Assembly: GCA_963745955.1 (NCBI GenBank)
Contig: CAVUZI010000006.1
Span: forward strand, 1 to 64,000
Source: Bog-756 sp963745955
GTDB lineage: Bacteria > Actinomycetota > Acidimicrobiia > Acidimicrobiales > RAAP-2
Reading direction: 5' to 3'
Length of the DNA stretch: 64,000 nt
The translations under genes were made by a program, and so were the position numbers. The notes under the pieces are model-generated. The model was not told the origin of the DNA, searched no databases, and was given only the letters and a program-made list of their open reading frames with translations. Positions 27,162 through 37,288 of the stretch are shown in pieces (position 1 is the first letter of the stretch; every line of letters begins with the position of its first letter).

Positions 27162-28943
27162 TCAGGTGTCGGTGGGATCGACCTCCACCCGCAACCGGTC
27201 GGCGGGGCGGGGCACGGCGGCCAGCGCATCGCACAGGACGGTGTGATCGGGAGCCCTGACCAGCCAGCGTTCGGGGTCCATCGAGGACACGGTCACATCG
27301 CCCGCCGCCCGCAGACCTTCGGCGTAGGCGACGGCGCCGGGGCCGCGGAGCAGGGCCAGGGCTCCGAATGGCGGGAGACCGAGGGACAGCCGTAGCGCCC
27401 GTTCGGGGACGGCCAGGAGTGCGGGATCGGCGTGGACCGCCGCTCGCAGCACCTCGTGATCGGGCATCCGGGTCTGCACCTGCACCCGGCCGCCCGACTC
27501 GTGGGTGCCGACCAGCCGGGCCGCTCGGGCCAACAGGGCCAGCGTCTCCTCGCCGGCCCCGAAACGGGGCGCCAGCAGATGCTGGTCGATGTCCAAGAAG
27601 GCCACGACACCGGCCCGGTTCACCCGGTGAAGTGCGGCCTCGGTGCCGACCACCAGCCGCGACCCGTCCCCGTCCCCCGGCGAGGTACTGCCGGTGATCT
27701 CCACCGCCTCGACCCCGGCGAGGGCCGAGAGCTCCTCGGCCGCCCGGGTGACCCCGATGCGGAGCGACTTCAGGCGGTTCGAGTCGCAGACTGCGCACAC
27801 CCCCGGGCGGGTCTCGCCGCACCGACGGCACTGCAGGCCCCCGGCCGCCTCCGGCTGGGCCATCGCTCCTCCACACCGCGTGCAGCGGGCCAGCGCCCCA
27901 CACCGGGCACAGGCCAGCAGCCGGATGCGACCGGTCCGGTTGAGGATGCACACCACCCGGCCGTCGGCCCGATCGAGCTCCGAACGCACCAGCTGGACCA
28001 GTCGCTCGGAGAACAGCCCGGTGCGGGGGTCGTCCGCGGTCCGGTCGACCACCTCGACCGTCGGCCATCCCCGCCTCTCGAGCGGCCTCGTCGTGGTGAC
28101 CAGCTGCCTCCCCTCGGTCATGGCCACCGGTGGGCACGGCGTGACCAGGACCACCGGAGCCTGGTCGCGGCGGCCGCGCTCCACCGTCACATCGACCGCC
28201 GACCAGGTGGGCGACCGCTCCTCGCGGTAGGCCTCGTCGTGGGCGTCGAGGACGACGGCGGCACCGAGCCTGGCGATCGGGGCCCACGCCGCGGCCCGTG
28301 TCCCGACCACCACGGCAGTACCCGTCCGGGCCCGCTCCCACATCTCGGGCATCAGGGCCACGGCGACGCCCGCACTCCCGTAGTCGGGCTGACCGTCTGC
28401 TCGGCCCGAGCACGGGACGGGGCCAGGACCAGCACACCGGCCGGGCCCGTGCGGTGGACCAGCTCCAGCACGACGCAGTGTGGCGTCCAGGGCCGGGGCC
28501 AGCCGGACGACTGCGCAACCGCCGGATGCGGCCAGTGCGCCGTCGACGATGGCCACCGACCCCCCACCGGGCGAAGCCGGCCGGCTCGGTCCGGCCGGGT
28601 CCGGGCCCGCGACGGCTCGGACCCGCGACGGCCGGACCGCCGACCGGACCACACGGTTGGGGGAGGCGGTACCGAGGAACGAGGACATCGGACCCGCCCA
28701 GCGCCACGCCGCCCACTCGGCCACCGAGACCACCGACGCAGGAGGGCCCATCCCGCTGGAACCGGAGAGAGGCTTGGCCGCCACCCCGGGCGTGGTCCCC
28801 ACGTCGTCCTCGACCACCCACCCACCGATCCTCCGTCCGTGGAGGTCGATACGCACCCGGCTCCCCAGGCGGATCTCGGTGGCCAGGCGTGACGGCACGG
28901 AGTAGTCGAACCGGCGGTGGATGGCCGGGACATCGGGCACCAC
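27162..28943 (-). CDS. priA: PriA-like primosomal protein without helicase motifs
   Basis: Replication-restart protein of the actinobacterial type. The N-terminal DNA-binding domain (VVPDVPAIHRRFDYSVPSRL, RVRIDLHGRRIGGWVV) and the zinc module with eight Cys (CARCGALARCTRCGGAM, CRRCGETRPGVCAVC) are clear. Where helicase PriA has the Walker A GxTGSGKT it has LAPALDATL, and the DEAH box is VLDAHDEAYREER, so ATP-driven unwinding is unlikely; this degeneration is known in the actinobacterial group. A stretch of about 100 bases near 28385-28490 is out of frame: CVVLELVHRTGPAGVLVLAP belongs to the protein but lies in another frame. Start GTG at 28943 may be slightly late. Confidence 0.88.
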   Translation of the reverse strand: MVPDVPAIHRRFDYSVPSRLATEIRLGSRVRIDLHGRRIGGWVVEDDVGTTPGVAAKPLSGSSGMGPPASVVSVAEWAAWRWAGPMSSFLGTASPNRVVRSAVRPSRVRAVAGPDPAGPSRPASPGGGSVAIVDGALAASGGCAVVRLAPALDATLRRAGAGPPHGPGRCAGPGPVPCSGRADGQPDYGSAGVAVALMPEMWERARTGTAVVVGTRAAAWAPIARLGAAVVLDAHDEAYREERSPTWSAVDVTVERGRRDQAPVVLVTPCPPVAMTEGRQLVTTTRPLERRGWPTVEVVDRTADDPRTGLFSERLVQLVRSELDRADGRVVCILNRTGRIRLLACARCGALARCTRCGGAMAQPEAAGGLQCRRCGETRPGVCAVCDSNRLKSLRIGVTRAAEELSALAGVEAVEITGSTSPGDGDGSRLVVGTEAALHRVNRAGVVAFLDIDQHLLAPRFGAGEETLALLARAARLVGTHESGGRVQVQTRMPDHEVLRAAVHADPALLAVPERALRLSLGLPPFGALALLRGPGAVAYAEGLRAAGDVTVSSMDPERWLVRAPDHTVLCDALAAVPRPADRLRVEVDPTDT

Positions 28944-29073
28944 CCGGACGATGCGTTCGCCCCCGCCCGAACCACCGGGGACGCCGGCTCGGCGCCGGCA
29001 TCGGCAGAGCCGCCGGCAGACGTTCCGCTTCCCCCGGGGCGCTCCGTGGCCGCCTCTGGTCGGGAGCGGATGT

Positions 29074-30271
29074 TCAGAGCCCGAGGGCCTGCTTCACAGT
29101 CGTCCGCCCGGGACGTGTCCTCCCAGGTGAACTCCTTGTCGGACCGACCGAAGTGGCCGTAGGCCGCCGTCTTCCGGTAGATGGGCCGCTTGAGATCGAG
29201 ATCGCGCACGATGGCCGCCGGTCGGAGGTCGAAGACCTCGTCCACCACGGCGGCGATCCGATCGGGGTCGACCCGTTCGGTGCCGAACGACTCCACCAGC
29301 ACCGACACCGGCCGGGCCACGCCGATGGCGTACGCCACCTGGACCTCGCACCGGGTGGCAGCTCCGGCGGCGACCAGGTTCTTGGCCACCCAACGGGCGG
29401 CGTAGGCGGCCGAGCGGTCGACCTTGGAGGGGTCCTTGCCCGAGAAGGCACCTCCGCCGTGGCGGGCCATGCCGCCATAGGTGTCCACGATGATCTTGCG
29501 CCCGGTCAGCCCGGTGTCGGCGTGGGGTCCGCCCAGCTCGAACACGCCGGTGGGGTTGGCCAGGATGCGGAGCCGGCTGCAGTCCAGCTCCGGGGGCAGC
29601 AGCGGGTTGATCACGTTGTCGCGCAGATCGGGCAGCAGCAAGGTCTCGAGGTCGACGCCGGGGTCGTGCTGGGTCGAGATGAGCACGGTCTCCAGGGCCA
29701 CCGGCCTGCCGTCCTCATAGGTCACGCTGACCTGGGTCTTGCCGTCGGGACGCAGGTACGGCAGCACGCCGACCCGCCTCACCTGGGCCAGGCGCTGGGC
29801 CAGCCGGTGGGCCAACCAGATGGGAAGCGGCATCAGGTCGGGGGTCTCGTCGCAGGCGTAGCCGAACATCATCCCCTGGTCACCGGCGCCCTGCGCGTTG
29901 AGGAGATCCTCGCCGCCGGTGCCGGCCCGGACCTCGAAGGCGTTGTCGACGCCCTGGCCGATGTTGGGGGACTGCTCGTCGATCGACACGATCACCCCAC
30001 AGGTCCGCCCGTCGATCCCGTAGGCATCGTCGTCGTAGCCGATGTCCAGGACCGTGCTGCGTACCAGCTTGGGGATGTCGACATAGGTGGAGGTCGTGAT
30101 CTCGCCGGCCACGAGGACCAGCCCCGTGGTCAGCAGGGTCTCGCACGCCACCCGGCTGTCGGGGTCCTCGGCCAGGAGGGCGTCGAGGACCGAGTCGGAG
30201 ATCTGGTCGGCCATCTTGTCGGGATGACCTTCGGTCACCGACTCCGATGTGAAGGTGTATCGGGTGCTCAC
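29074..30271 (-). CDS. metK: S-adenosylmethionine synthetase (frameshift at the 3' end)
   Basis: Makes SAM from methionine and ATP. Typical motifs: SESVTEGHPDKMADQISDSV, GAGDQGMMFGYACDETP, GGGAFSGKDPSKVDRSAAYA, KRPIYRKTAAYGHFGR. The GTG at 30271 (STRYTFTSESV) matches the family start; an ATG at 30283 adds four residues. As sequenced the frame reads through towards priA; removing one T near 29099 gives DTSRADDVKQALGL and a stop at 29074, about 398 residues, as expected. Confidence 0.94.
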
Positions 30272-30372
30272 GGGAGGTTCCATTCTGATCGGGGGCGTTC
30301 GCCCTGGACGACCGGGCGGTGCGGGTCTCGAACTGCGGATGTGGCGGGCTCCCACCGCCGATGGCCCACGAG

Positions 30373-31642
30373 TCATCGTGCCGGCAACAGCGCGGACACC
30401 CTATCCAAAATGGCGTCGGCCACTGCGGCCTTGGTCCGCAGGGAGACGGTGTCGACGGACCCATCGGCCCCGAAGATGGTGACCTCGTTGGTGTCATGGT
30501 CGAACCCGGCCCCCACTGCCGACACATCGTTGGCCACCATGAGGTCGACCCCCTTTGGCCACCAGTTTGCCGACGGCCCGCTCGGCCACCTGGTCCGTCT
30601 CCGCCGCGAACCCGACCAGGACCTGCCCCTCACGGCGGCGTCTCCCGAGCTCCGAAAGGATGTCCGGGGTGGGCTCGAGGATCAGCTCGGGGACACCGTC
30701 GGATTTGTGCAGCTTGGATCCCGCGGCCAGCTTGGGGCGGAAGTCGGCCACTGCGGCCGCCATGATGACCACGTCGGCCGATCCGGCGTGCCGGAGCATG
30801 GAGGCCTCCATGTCCGCGGCCGTCTCCACCCGGTCGATGGTCACCCCGGGTCCCACCGGTTGGGTGCTCGCGGTGACCAACACGACCTCGGCGCCTCGCC
30901 GGCGGGCGGCATCGGCCAGGGCGTGGCCCTGCTTTCCCGAGGATCGATTGGTGATGAACCGGACCGGATCGATCGGCTCTCGGGTGCCGCCGGCGGACAC
31001 CACCAGGCGTACCCCGGCCAGGTCTCCACGGTGCTGCCCGGGGGCGGCAACCCGCGGTTCGACCCGCTCGACCGGGGAGTCCCGACCGGGCAGGGCCAGG
31101 ACGTCGAGCACGGTCCCGACGATGACCGAGGGGTCCGCCAGTCGCCCGGCCCCGATGTCCCCGCCGGCCAGCCGTCCCTGCTCGGGTGGCACCACCGTGA
31201 CACCGCGTGAGCGAAGGGTGGCCAGGTTCTCCTGGACCGAAGGGTGCTCCCACATCTCGGTGTGCATGGCCGGGCAGACCACCACAGGTGCCGCGGTGGC
31301 GATCAGCGTCGCCGTCAGGAGATCGTCGGCCAACCCGACGGCGTACCGGGCCAGGAGATCAGCGGTGGCCGGCGCCACCACGATGAGGTCGGCACGCTGC
31401 CCCAGACGGGTGTGAGGGATGGCCGAGTCCTCGTCCCAAAGGCTCACCTGCGTCGGCTCCGAACCGAGGGCATCGAAGGTGGCCCGGCCCACGAAGCGGG
31501 TGGCGCGCTCGGTCAGGACCGGCGCGACATGGATTCCGGCATCGACCAGCTGGCGGCAGACCTCGACGGCCTTGTAGGCGGCGATTCCCGCCGACACCCC
31601 GAGGACCACGAACGGCGTATCCGGGCCATGGTCCGCCATCAT
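30373..31642 (-). CDS. coaBC: Bifunctional phosphopantothenoylcysteine decarboxylase / phosphopantothenate-cysteine ligase (frameshifted)
   Basis: Two consecutive steps of coenzyme A synthesis. CoaC part (1-180): flavin-binding GVSAGIAAYKAVEVCRQLVD, VAPATADLLARY and CPAMHTEMWEHPS. CoaB part: VVSAGGTREPIDPVRFITNR with SSGKQGHALADAA, and AAAVADFRPKLAAGSKLHKS. A run of five G near 30557, four in the expected sequence, breaks the frame; beyond it VDLMVANDVSAVGAGFDHDT completes the ligase. Starts at an ATGATG; the second ATG is better spaced from GGAG. Confidence 0.94.
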
Positions 31643-31737
31643 GCTCCGGCCCCGCCTGCGGCCGTGACCGCGACATCGACTTCTCGCCCTGCGACCTCGA
31701 TCATCCCGCCCCCCTCACCACGGCCGGGCCCGGCCGA

Positions 31738-32136
31738 CTAGTCGGAAGTCTCTTCGGGCGTGGACCCGGTGAGCTCGGCGTCCTCGACGGATTCGATGAC
31801 CTCGGCGAGCTCGACGTCCGGCGTACCCTCGCCCCCCTCACCTTCGAGGAGTGCCAGTGCCGCAGCCTCGGCCAATGCCACTTCTTCGGGGTCGGGGCGG
31901 GTGTAGGTCGCCTTGCCCGCGGCCACCTCTTCGAAGGCGATCGACAACGGCTTGCCGGAGGCCGACGCCACCTGTGGTGGCACCACGACTCCGAGGCCCT
32001 CGCCCAGGGAGTTGTAGTAGCTGTTCACCTGACGGGCCCGCCGCGAGGCCAAGGCCACCAAGGTGAACTTCGAGTCGACCTTGTCGAGCAATTCCTCGAT
32101 GGGCGGGTCCATGAGTGTGATCTGGGTCTGGGCCAT
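31738..32136 (-). CDS. rpoZ: RNA polymerase omega subunit
   Basis: Small subunit that stabilises RNA polymerase assembly. The N-terminal half is diagnostic: MDPPIEELLDKVDSKFTLVA, LASRRARQVNSYYN, KPLSIAFEEVAAGKATY. A 50-residue acidic tail follows. The ATG at 32136 overlaps the gmk stop (TGATG). A GTG one codon earlier is also open. Confidence 0.94.
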   Translation of the reverse strand: MAQTQITLMDPPIEELLDKVDSKFTLVALASRRARQVNSYYNSLGEGLGVVVPPQVASASGKPLSIAFEEVAAGKATYTRPDPEEVALAEAAALALLEGEGGEGTPDVELAEVIESVEDAELTGSTPEETSD

Positions 32137-32765
32137 CACGATCCTTCGGTCACGTCGTCGGGTGCGGTATCAGGTATGGGTTCCGAGGTTGCGCCGGCAG
32201 TGCCGGCGGCCCCCCGTGCCGGAGCGGCGCCCCGAAGGGCGGCGAGACGGTAGCGCTCCAGTATACCGGCCACTTCGGCCGTGGTCTGCGCCACGTCGTG
32301 GTTGACCACCACTTCGTCGGCGATGATCCGTCCCTCCTTCTCCTCGTCGGCCCCCGTCTGGAGCCTTTTTGCGATGTGCGCATCGTCGTCTCCACGGGCC
32401 CGCAACCGCTCCTCTTGGACATCCGGGGACGGCGCCCGCAACAGGATGAGCGTGGCCTCCGGTCGGAGCCGGCGGACGGTGCGCGCACCCTGCAGGTCGA
32501 TCTCCAGCAGGACGTCGTGGCCGGCCTCGGGCTCGGCGGCGGGTGTGCCGTAGAGATTGCCGAGAAACTCGGCCCACTCGAAGAACCCCTCCGCCTCGAT
32601 GCGGGCCTCGAACGTGGGACGGTCGACGAAGACGTAGGCGTCCTCGTCTTCACCCGGACGCCGTTCCCGAGTCGTCCACGATCGGCTCAGCCACAAGTTC
32701 GGGTCCGAGGCCACCAGCCGTCTGGCGATCGTGCCCTTTCCAACTCCACCCGCCCCGAACAGCAC
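32136..32765 (-). CDS. gmk: Guanylate kinase
   Basis: GMP to GDP phosphorylation. The P-loop reads GAGGVGKGT, the GMP-binding region SRSWTTRERRPGEDEDAYVF, and the core DVLLEIDLQGARTVRRLRPE with LILLRAPSPDVQEERLRARG and KRLQTGADEEKEG are conserved. The GTG at 32765 starts only two residues before the P-loop, a little short; the frame upstream (TFV, preceded by CTG) offers no standard start. The C-terminal 35 residues are an unconserved Ala/Gly-rich tail. Follows mIHF after 50 bases. Confidence 0.93.
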   Translation of the reverse strand: MLFGAGGVGKGTIARRLVASDPNLWLSRSWTTRERRPGEDEDAYVFVDRPTFEARIEAEGFFEWAEFLGNLYGTPAAEPEAGHDVLLEIDLQGARTVRRLRPEATLILLRAPSPDVQEERLRARGDDDAHIAKRLQTGADEEKEGRIIADEVVVNHDVAQTTAEVAGILERYRLAALRGAAPARGAAGTAGATSEPIPDTAPDDVTEGS

Positions 32766-32815
32766 GAAGGTCAGGGGTGCGCGCCGGACCGGAGCCCGAC
32801 CCGGTTCGGTGTCGT

Positions 32816-33133
32816 TCAGCGAGCGGTCTCGCGGAGCAGGGCCTCGCGCTGGTTGCTGCCCAGGCCCTGCAGCCGGCGGCTCTCGCTGATCCCCACGGTG
32901 TCCATCAGCCGACGGGCCTTGACCTTGCCGAGGCCCGGTAGTGACTCGAGGACAGAGAGGACCTTCATCTTCCCGACCGTCTCATTGGAGTCGGCCGTGG
33001 TGAGGAGTTCAGAGAGGGTGATCGAACCCAACTTGAGCTTCTCTTTGACTTCGGCCCGCTCACGGCGGACCTTGGCTGCCTTGGCCAGGGCGGCCTGGCG
33101 CTGTTCGGGCGTGAGTGCGGGCGGTTGCGGCAT
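32816..33133 (-). CDS. mihF: Integration host factor, actinobacterial type (mIHF)
   Basis: Nucleoid protein of 105 residues, restricted to actinobacteria. LTPEQRQAALAKAAKVRRER, EKLKLGSITLSELL, and VLSVLESLPGLGKVKARRLM with the helix-two-turns-helix DNA-binding module match the family. The ATG at 33133 starts MPQPPALTPEQR; upstream sequence to 33217 has no Shine-Dalgarno. It heads the long minus-strand superoperon. In Mycobacterium tuberculosis mihF lies close to pyrF; here more than 5 kb separates them. Confidence 0.93.
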   Translation of the reverse strand: MPQPPALTPEQRQAALAKAAKVRRERAEVKEKLKLGSITLSELLTTADSNETVGKMKVLSVLESLPGLGKVKARRLMDTVGISESRRLQGLGSNQREALLRETAR

Positions 33134-33288
33134 GGTCGAGACGATAGCGCCTCTGCGGCCCCCGGTCATCCACGACCCAGCCCATGGGCCCCGAACGACC
33201 TGCGGTGGCGTCGGCACCGGGCCGGCCCGGGGTCCGATTTCTCCACGGAAGGGGAGATTGCGAGGGAGGGGTGTTCAATACTGTGGTA

Positions 33289-34077
33289 ATGGCTGCCGTC
33301 GACCTCAATGCCGATCTGGCCGAGGGCGAGGATCTCTCGTCCACAGATCTGGAGATCCTCGACTCCGTCACCAGCGCGAGCCTTGCCTGCGGATTCCACG
33401 CCGGGAACCGCAGCGTGATGCGGGCCACCGCCGAGGCGGCGGTGCGCCGCGGCGTGGTCATCGGCGCGCATGTCTCGTATCGCGACCGGGACGGGTTCGG
33501 CCGTCGGGACGTGGTCGTGCATCCCGCCCAGTTGGTCGAGGACATCCTCGAGCAGTGGACCGCGCTCGACGAAGAGGTCGGCTCGGCGGGCGGCGCCGTG
33601 ACCTACCTGAAGCCGCATGGTGCTCTTTACAGCCGAATGGGCACCGATCCTGTCGTCGCCGCCTCGGTGGTCGACGCCGTCTCCCGGCTCGGCCGCCCGG
33701 CACTGGTGGCCCAGGCCGGCACCGTGGTGGTCGATCTGGCTTCGCAGGCCGGCATCCGCGTGGTCGTCGAGGGGTTCCCGGATCGCGGCTATCTCGCCGA
33801 CGGCAGCCTCGCCGCCCGCGACCGACCCGGCGCCCTCGTCGACGATCCGTCGGCCACCGCCCGTCGTGCGGTGTCACTGGTGAAGCAGGGCGGCATCCAG
33901 GCCTTGGACGGGACATGGGTGAGGATCGACGTGGAGACCCTGTGCATCCACGGGGACGCGCCCGGCGCGGGTGAGACCGCGCTCCGGGTCAGGTCGGCAC
34001 TGACGGCCGAGGCGGTCGATCTCCGTCCCTTCGCTCCGGAAGCGGACGCACGCTCCGAGGACGGCCACCTGCCGTGA
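33289..34077 (+). CDS. pxpA: 5-oxoprolinase subunit A (LamB/YcsF family)
   Basis: Component of the prokaryotic ATP-dependent 5-oxoprolinase that opens 5-oxoproline to glutamate. 262 residues; MAAVDLNADLAEGED, SLACGFHAGNRSVMRATAEA, GAHVSYRDRDGFGRRDV, TYLKPHGALYSRM and VETLCIHGDAPGAGETA are family signatures. The ATG at 33289 was chosen for the family start. The stop overlaps the next gene (TGATG). Promoter must lie in the 155 bases towards mIHF; TACTGT at 33277 is a weak -10. Confidence 0.93.
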   Translation: MAAVDLNADLAEGEDLSSTDLEILDSVTSASLACGFHAGNRSVMRATAEAAVRRGVVIGAHVSYRDRDGFGRRDVVVHPAQLVEDILEQWTALDEEVGSAGGAVTYLKPHGALYSRMGTDPVVAASVVDAVSRLGRPALVAQAGTVVVDLASQAGIRVVVEGFPDRGYLADGSLAARDRPGALVDDPSATARRAVSLVKQGGIQALDGTWVRIDVETLCIHGDAPGAGETALRVRSALTAEAVDLRPFAPEADARSEDGHLP

Positions 34078-35807
34078 TGGCCCGGGTCGGCCCCTACGGC
34101 GACAGCGCGCTGGTGATCGATGTCGATGATGTCTCGTCCGCCCACCGGGTGGTTGCGGCCATCGACCGGGCACGACGGAATGGAGGTGGGCCCGAGGGGA
34201 TCGTAGAGACCGTCGTCGGCTTGGCCAGCGTGGTGGTCCACATCGACGCGGCCGCCGACGGAGCCGAGTACCTCGAGCGATGGCTGATCGAGCTGATCGA
34301 TGACGGGGCGTGGGAAGCGAACCCGGTGGAGCCGGGCCACGCCGTGCACAAGCGCCACGTGGACATTCCCGTCTCGTTCGACGGACAGGATCTCGATGAG
34401 GTGGCCGCCACCATCGGCGGGACAAGAGCGGACGTCGTCGAGCTCCTGACCGGAGCCGAACTGCACGTCGCCTTCGTCGGGTTCGCCCCCGGGTTCCCCT
34501 ACCTCGTCGGCCTGCCTCCCGAGCTGGCTGCCGTCCCGCGCCGCGACACGCCCCGGGTGACGGTGCCGGCCGGGTCGGTGGCCGTGGGGGGAGGGTTCGC
34601 CTCGGTCTACCCTCGGCGCACACCCGGCGGATGGCTCCTGCTCGGCCACACGTCGGTCCAGCTGTTCGACCCGGACCGTCCGCCCTATGCCTTCCTGCGC
34701 ACCGGGGACACCGTTCGCTTCACCGACCTCGCGTCGGTGGCCGCCGGCGACGGGGCCGACCCGGCCGGGAGGCGCCACGTCGCTCAGAGCCCGGCCACCG
34801 GTCTGCCGGGCCCGGACAGGACGGGAACTCGACCACCGATCCCGGCCCGCACCGCCCGGTTCGTCGAGGTCCTCGATCCGGGCCTGCTCAGCCTCATCGA
34901 GGACGGTGGCCGTCGAGGGGTCGCGGCCATGGGGATCCCACGGGCCGGACCGGCCGACCCCGATGCCATGCGACTGGCCAACCGGCTGGTGGGCAACCCT
35001 GACGGCGCCGCCACCATGGAGGCGACCACCGTCGGGCCGACGCTCCGGTTCACCGGCGATGCCCACGTCGCCGTGGTGACGCCGTCGCCCGAGCGCCAGC
35101 GGGTCCTGGTCGATGGCCACCCGGTGGCGGCGGGTGCCGTGTCACCCGTCCAGGACGGGCAGGTGGTGACCGTGGGCCGGGTTCACGGCGGGTTGCGGGC
35201 CTACATCGCCGTGTCCGGCGGTTTCGAGACCCCCCTGGTGGTCGGCTCGCGGTCCACCGACCTGTTGTCCGGACTGGGCCCAGGACCGCTCGTGCGCGGC
35301 GACCGGCTTGATCTCGGTCACCCGTCCCGGCCCCGAGGGCAGCTCGTGCAACCCATCGGCCCCCCGGCACGGCGCCAGCCGAGGGTGATCAGAGTCATCG
35401 AGGGACCCCACCGGCTCCCCCCCGGGGCCAGGGACCTGTTCGCCTCCGGCCCGTGGACCGTAGGTCCGGCGTCGAACCGGATCGGTGTCCGCCTGACCTC
35501 CCGGTACCACCCTGCTCCGACGCTCGATGTGCGGATCCCCTCCACGGCCATGGTCACCGGGGCCATCCAGCTACCCCCTGACGGCGACCCCATCATCTTG
35601 TTGCCCGACCATGCCACGGTGGGCGGGTACCCGGTCGTCGCCTGTGTGATCGGCGTCGACCTCCCGATCGTCGGTCAGCTCGAGCCGGGCGACACCCTGG
35701 AGTTCGTCAGCGTCGACCGGGCGACGGCACGCCATGAGCGGGCCAGACGGGAGCGGGCGCTCGGCGAACGGGTCACGGGCTGGTTCCCGACCACGGCCGG
35801 TACCTAG
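34077..35807 (+). CDS. pxpBC: 5-oxoprolinase subunits B and C fused (PxpB-PxpC)
   Basis: Single 576-residue protein. Residues 1-230 are PxpB/KipI-like: GPYGDSALVIDV, HVDIPVSFDGQDLDEVAATI, VGFAPGFPYLVGLPPELAAV, PAGSVAVGGGFASVYPRRTP. After a Pro/Arg linker, residues 265-570 are PxpC/KipA-like: VLDPGLLSLIEDGGRRGVAA, GIPRAGPADPDAMRLANRLV, RAYIAVSGGFETPLVVGSRS, DHATVGGYPVVACVIGVDLP. Such B-C fusions are known in several bacteria. With pxpA it should form the complete enzyme. ATG at 34077 or GTG at 34074. Confidence 0.93.
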   Translation: MARVGPYGDSALVIDVDDVSSAHRVVAAIDRARRNGGGPEGIVETVVGLASVVVHIDAAADGAEYLERWLIELIDDGAWEANPVEPGHAVHKRHVDIPVSFDGQDLDEVAATIGGTRADVVELLTGAELHVAFVGFAPGFPYLVGLPPELAAVPRRDTPRVTVPAGSVAVGGGFASVYPRRTPGGWLLLGHTSVQLFDPDRPPYAFLRTGDTVRFTDLASVAAGDGADPAGRRHVAQSPATGLPGPDRTGTRPPIPARTARFVEVLDPGLLSLIEDGGRRGVAAMGIPRAGPADPDAMRLANRLVGNPDGAATMEATTVGPTLRFTGDAHVAVVTPSPERQRVLVDGHPVAAGAVSPVQDGQVVTVGRVHGGLRAYIAVSGGFETPLVVGSRSTDLLSGLGPGPLVRGDRLDLGHPSRPRGQLVQPIGPPARRQPRVIRVIEGPHRLPPGARDLFASGPWTVGPASNRIGVRLTSRYHPAPTLDVRIPSTAMVTGAIQLPPDGDPIILLPDHATVGGYPVVACVIGVDLPIVGQLEPGDTLEFVSVDRATARHERARRERALGERVTGWFPTTAGT

Positions 35808-35905
35808 CGGGCATCCGCATTCCGAGTTCCCCCGCCGTCGCCGTCCCGCCCCCTCTCCCTCTCTGTCTCTTTCCGCAGCGTCATACCCCCCTGCCATCCT
35901 GTGAC

Positions 35906-37285
35906 ATGGCCGTGATCGCCCCCCAGACCGGACAGTCCGGTTCCGAACAGTCCGGTCCCGGCCAGTCGCAGACCGGGCCCCAGGGCCTGTTCGCCTTCCT
36001 CGACGCCGCCGAGCATGCGCTCGACGACACCGACCCGGCGTGCTGTTCGCTGGAGGGCGCCACCGAGGTGCTCCGCCGGCTGACCCGCCTCGAGCGGAAG
36101 GTGGTGGCCCACAAGACGGCGTTCTCTGCCCGCCTGGCCCAGGGCAGCCACTACACCCGCACCGGCCACCGCTCGGCGGCCGAGTTCCTGGCCGCCACCA
36201 CCGGGGACACCGTCGGGGAGGCAAAGGACCTGATCCGTCTGGGGGAGGCCCTCATCGAGCAGCCCTCGCTGGCCGAGTCGTTCCTGGCCGGCAAGCTCTC
36301 CCACCGACGGGCCTCCCGGGTGTCCGACGCGGCGAAGGTCAACCCGGCCAGAGAGGCCGAACTGGTCGACAGCGCCGAGTCCGACTCCGAGGCCACCTTG
36401 AAAGAGCGGTGTCACCGGGCCAAGGTCGAGGGACGCTCGCACGAGGCCGAGGCCCGCCACTTCCAGAAGCTGCACGAGGACCGGAGGTGTCGGACCTTCA
36501 CCGACGACGACGGGGCCTTCCGCCTCCAGGCCGTGCTCGCCCCCGAGGCCGGGGCCAGCGTGTCGGCCGCCTTGGAGGCCGAGACCGACCGGCAGTTCCA
36601 ACAGGCCCGCACAGAGGGCCGCTTCGAGACCGCCGACGCCTACCGGGCCGACGCCGTGGTGGCCCTCCTCACCGGACGCGGGACCCTCACCCCGAGGGGG
36701 GAGGAAACAGGCACGACCCGAGGCGGGTGCACCTGTGACCCGAAGGCCACCGTCTCGGTGGTGGTGGACGCAGAGGCCCTGCGCCGGGGCTCGGTGGGCG
36801 AGGGGGAGCGCTGTGAGATACCCGGCGTCGGCCCGGTGGGCGTCGAGTACGCCCGTGAGCTCTTGGGAGCGGCCCTCGTCGAGGTGCTCATCGCCAAGGG
36901 CACCGACGTCACGACGGTCTACTCGGCCGGACGCCACGTGCCCAAGCGGATCCGGTCGGCCCTCCTCCTCCGGGACCCGAGGTGTGTGGTGCCGAACTGT
37001 GACGCCCGCCTGGGCCTCGAGAACGACCACTGGGTCACCGACTTCTCCGAGGGTGGCCTCACCGCCCTCGACAATTTGGCCAGGCTCTGTCGTCGGCACC
37101 ACCTGGACCGGACCCACCGCGGGTTCGAGCTCGCCCGGTCCGACGAGGGGTGGGTATGGACCGCCCCCGAGCACCCGACCGAACCGAAGCGACCGAGACC
37201 GAAGCGCAGGCGAAGGCCCGAGGCCCCGCCCCCGGGCACCGGACCACCCCGGTTCGACCAGCCCCCGCTCGACCGCCGGGAGTGA
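35906..37285 (+). CDS. DUF222 protein with C-terminal HNH nuclease domain (13E12 repeat type)
   Basis: 459 residues. The helical DUF222 region (about 40-330) contains LTRLERKVVAHKTAFSARLA, RSAAEFLAATTGDTVGEAKD and KLSHRRASRVSDAAK. The C-terminus holds an HNH-like zinc/nuclease motif: RDPRCVVPNCDARLGLENDH, WVTDF, and NLARLCRRHHLDRTHRGFEL, with Cys, Cys, His and His-His in place. These proteins are numerous in actinobacterial genomes and often sit in variable loci; their function is unsettled. Codon use resembles the neighbours. No mobile-element ends or duplicated target site were found around it. A linker rich in Pro/Arg closes the protein. Confidence 0.88.
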   Translation: MAVIAPQTGQSGSEQSGPGQSQTGPQGLFAFLDAAEHALDDTDPACCSLEGATEVLRRLTRLERKVVAHKTAFSARLAQGSHYTRTGHRSAAEFLAATTGDTVGEAKDLIRLGEALIEQPSLAESFLAGKLSHRRASRVSDAAKVNPAREAELVDSAESDSEATLKERCHRAKVEGRSHEAEARHFQKLHEDRRCRTFTDDDGAFRLQAVLAPEAGASVSAALEAETDRQFQQARTEGRFETADAYRADAVVALLTGRGTLTPRGEETGTTRGGCTCDPKATVSVVVDAEALRRGSVGEGERCEIPGVGPVGVEYARELLGAALVEVLIAKGTDVTTVYSAGRHVPKRIRSALLLRDPRCVVPNCDARLGLENDHWVTDFSEGGLTALDNLARLCRRHHLDRTHRGFELARSDEGWVWTAPEHPTEPKRPRPKRRRRPEAPPPGTGPPRFDQPPLDRRE

Positions 37286-37288
37286 TCG

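Noticed and set aside
24635..27395. Several plus-strand open frames of 120-420 codons opposite rpe, fmt, def and priA
   Set aside because: Arg/Pro/Gly-rich antisense products without domains; expected noise at this GC content.
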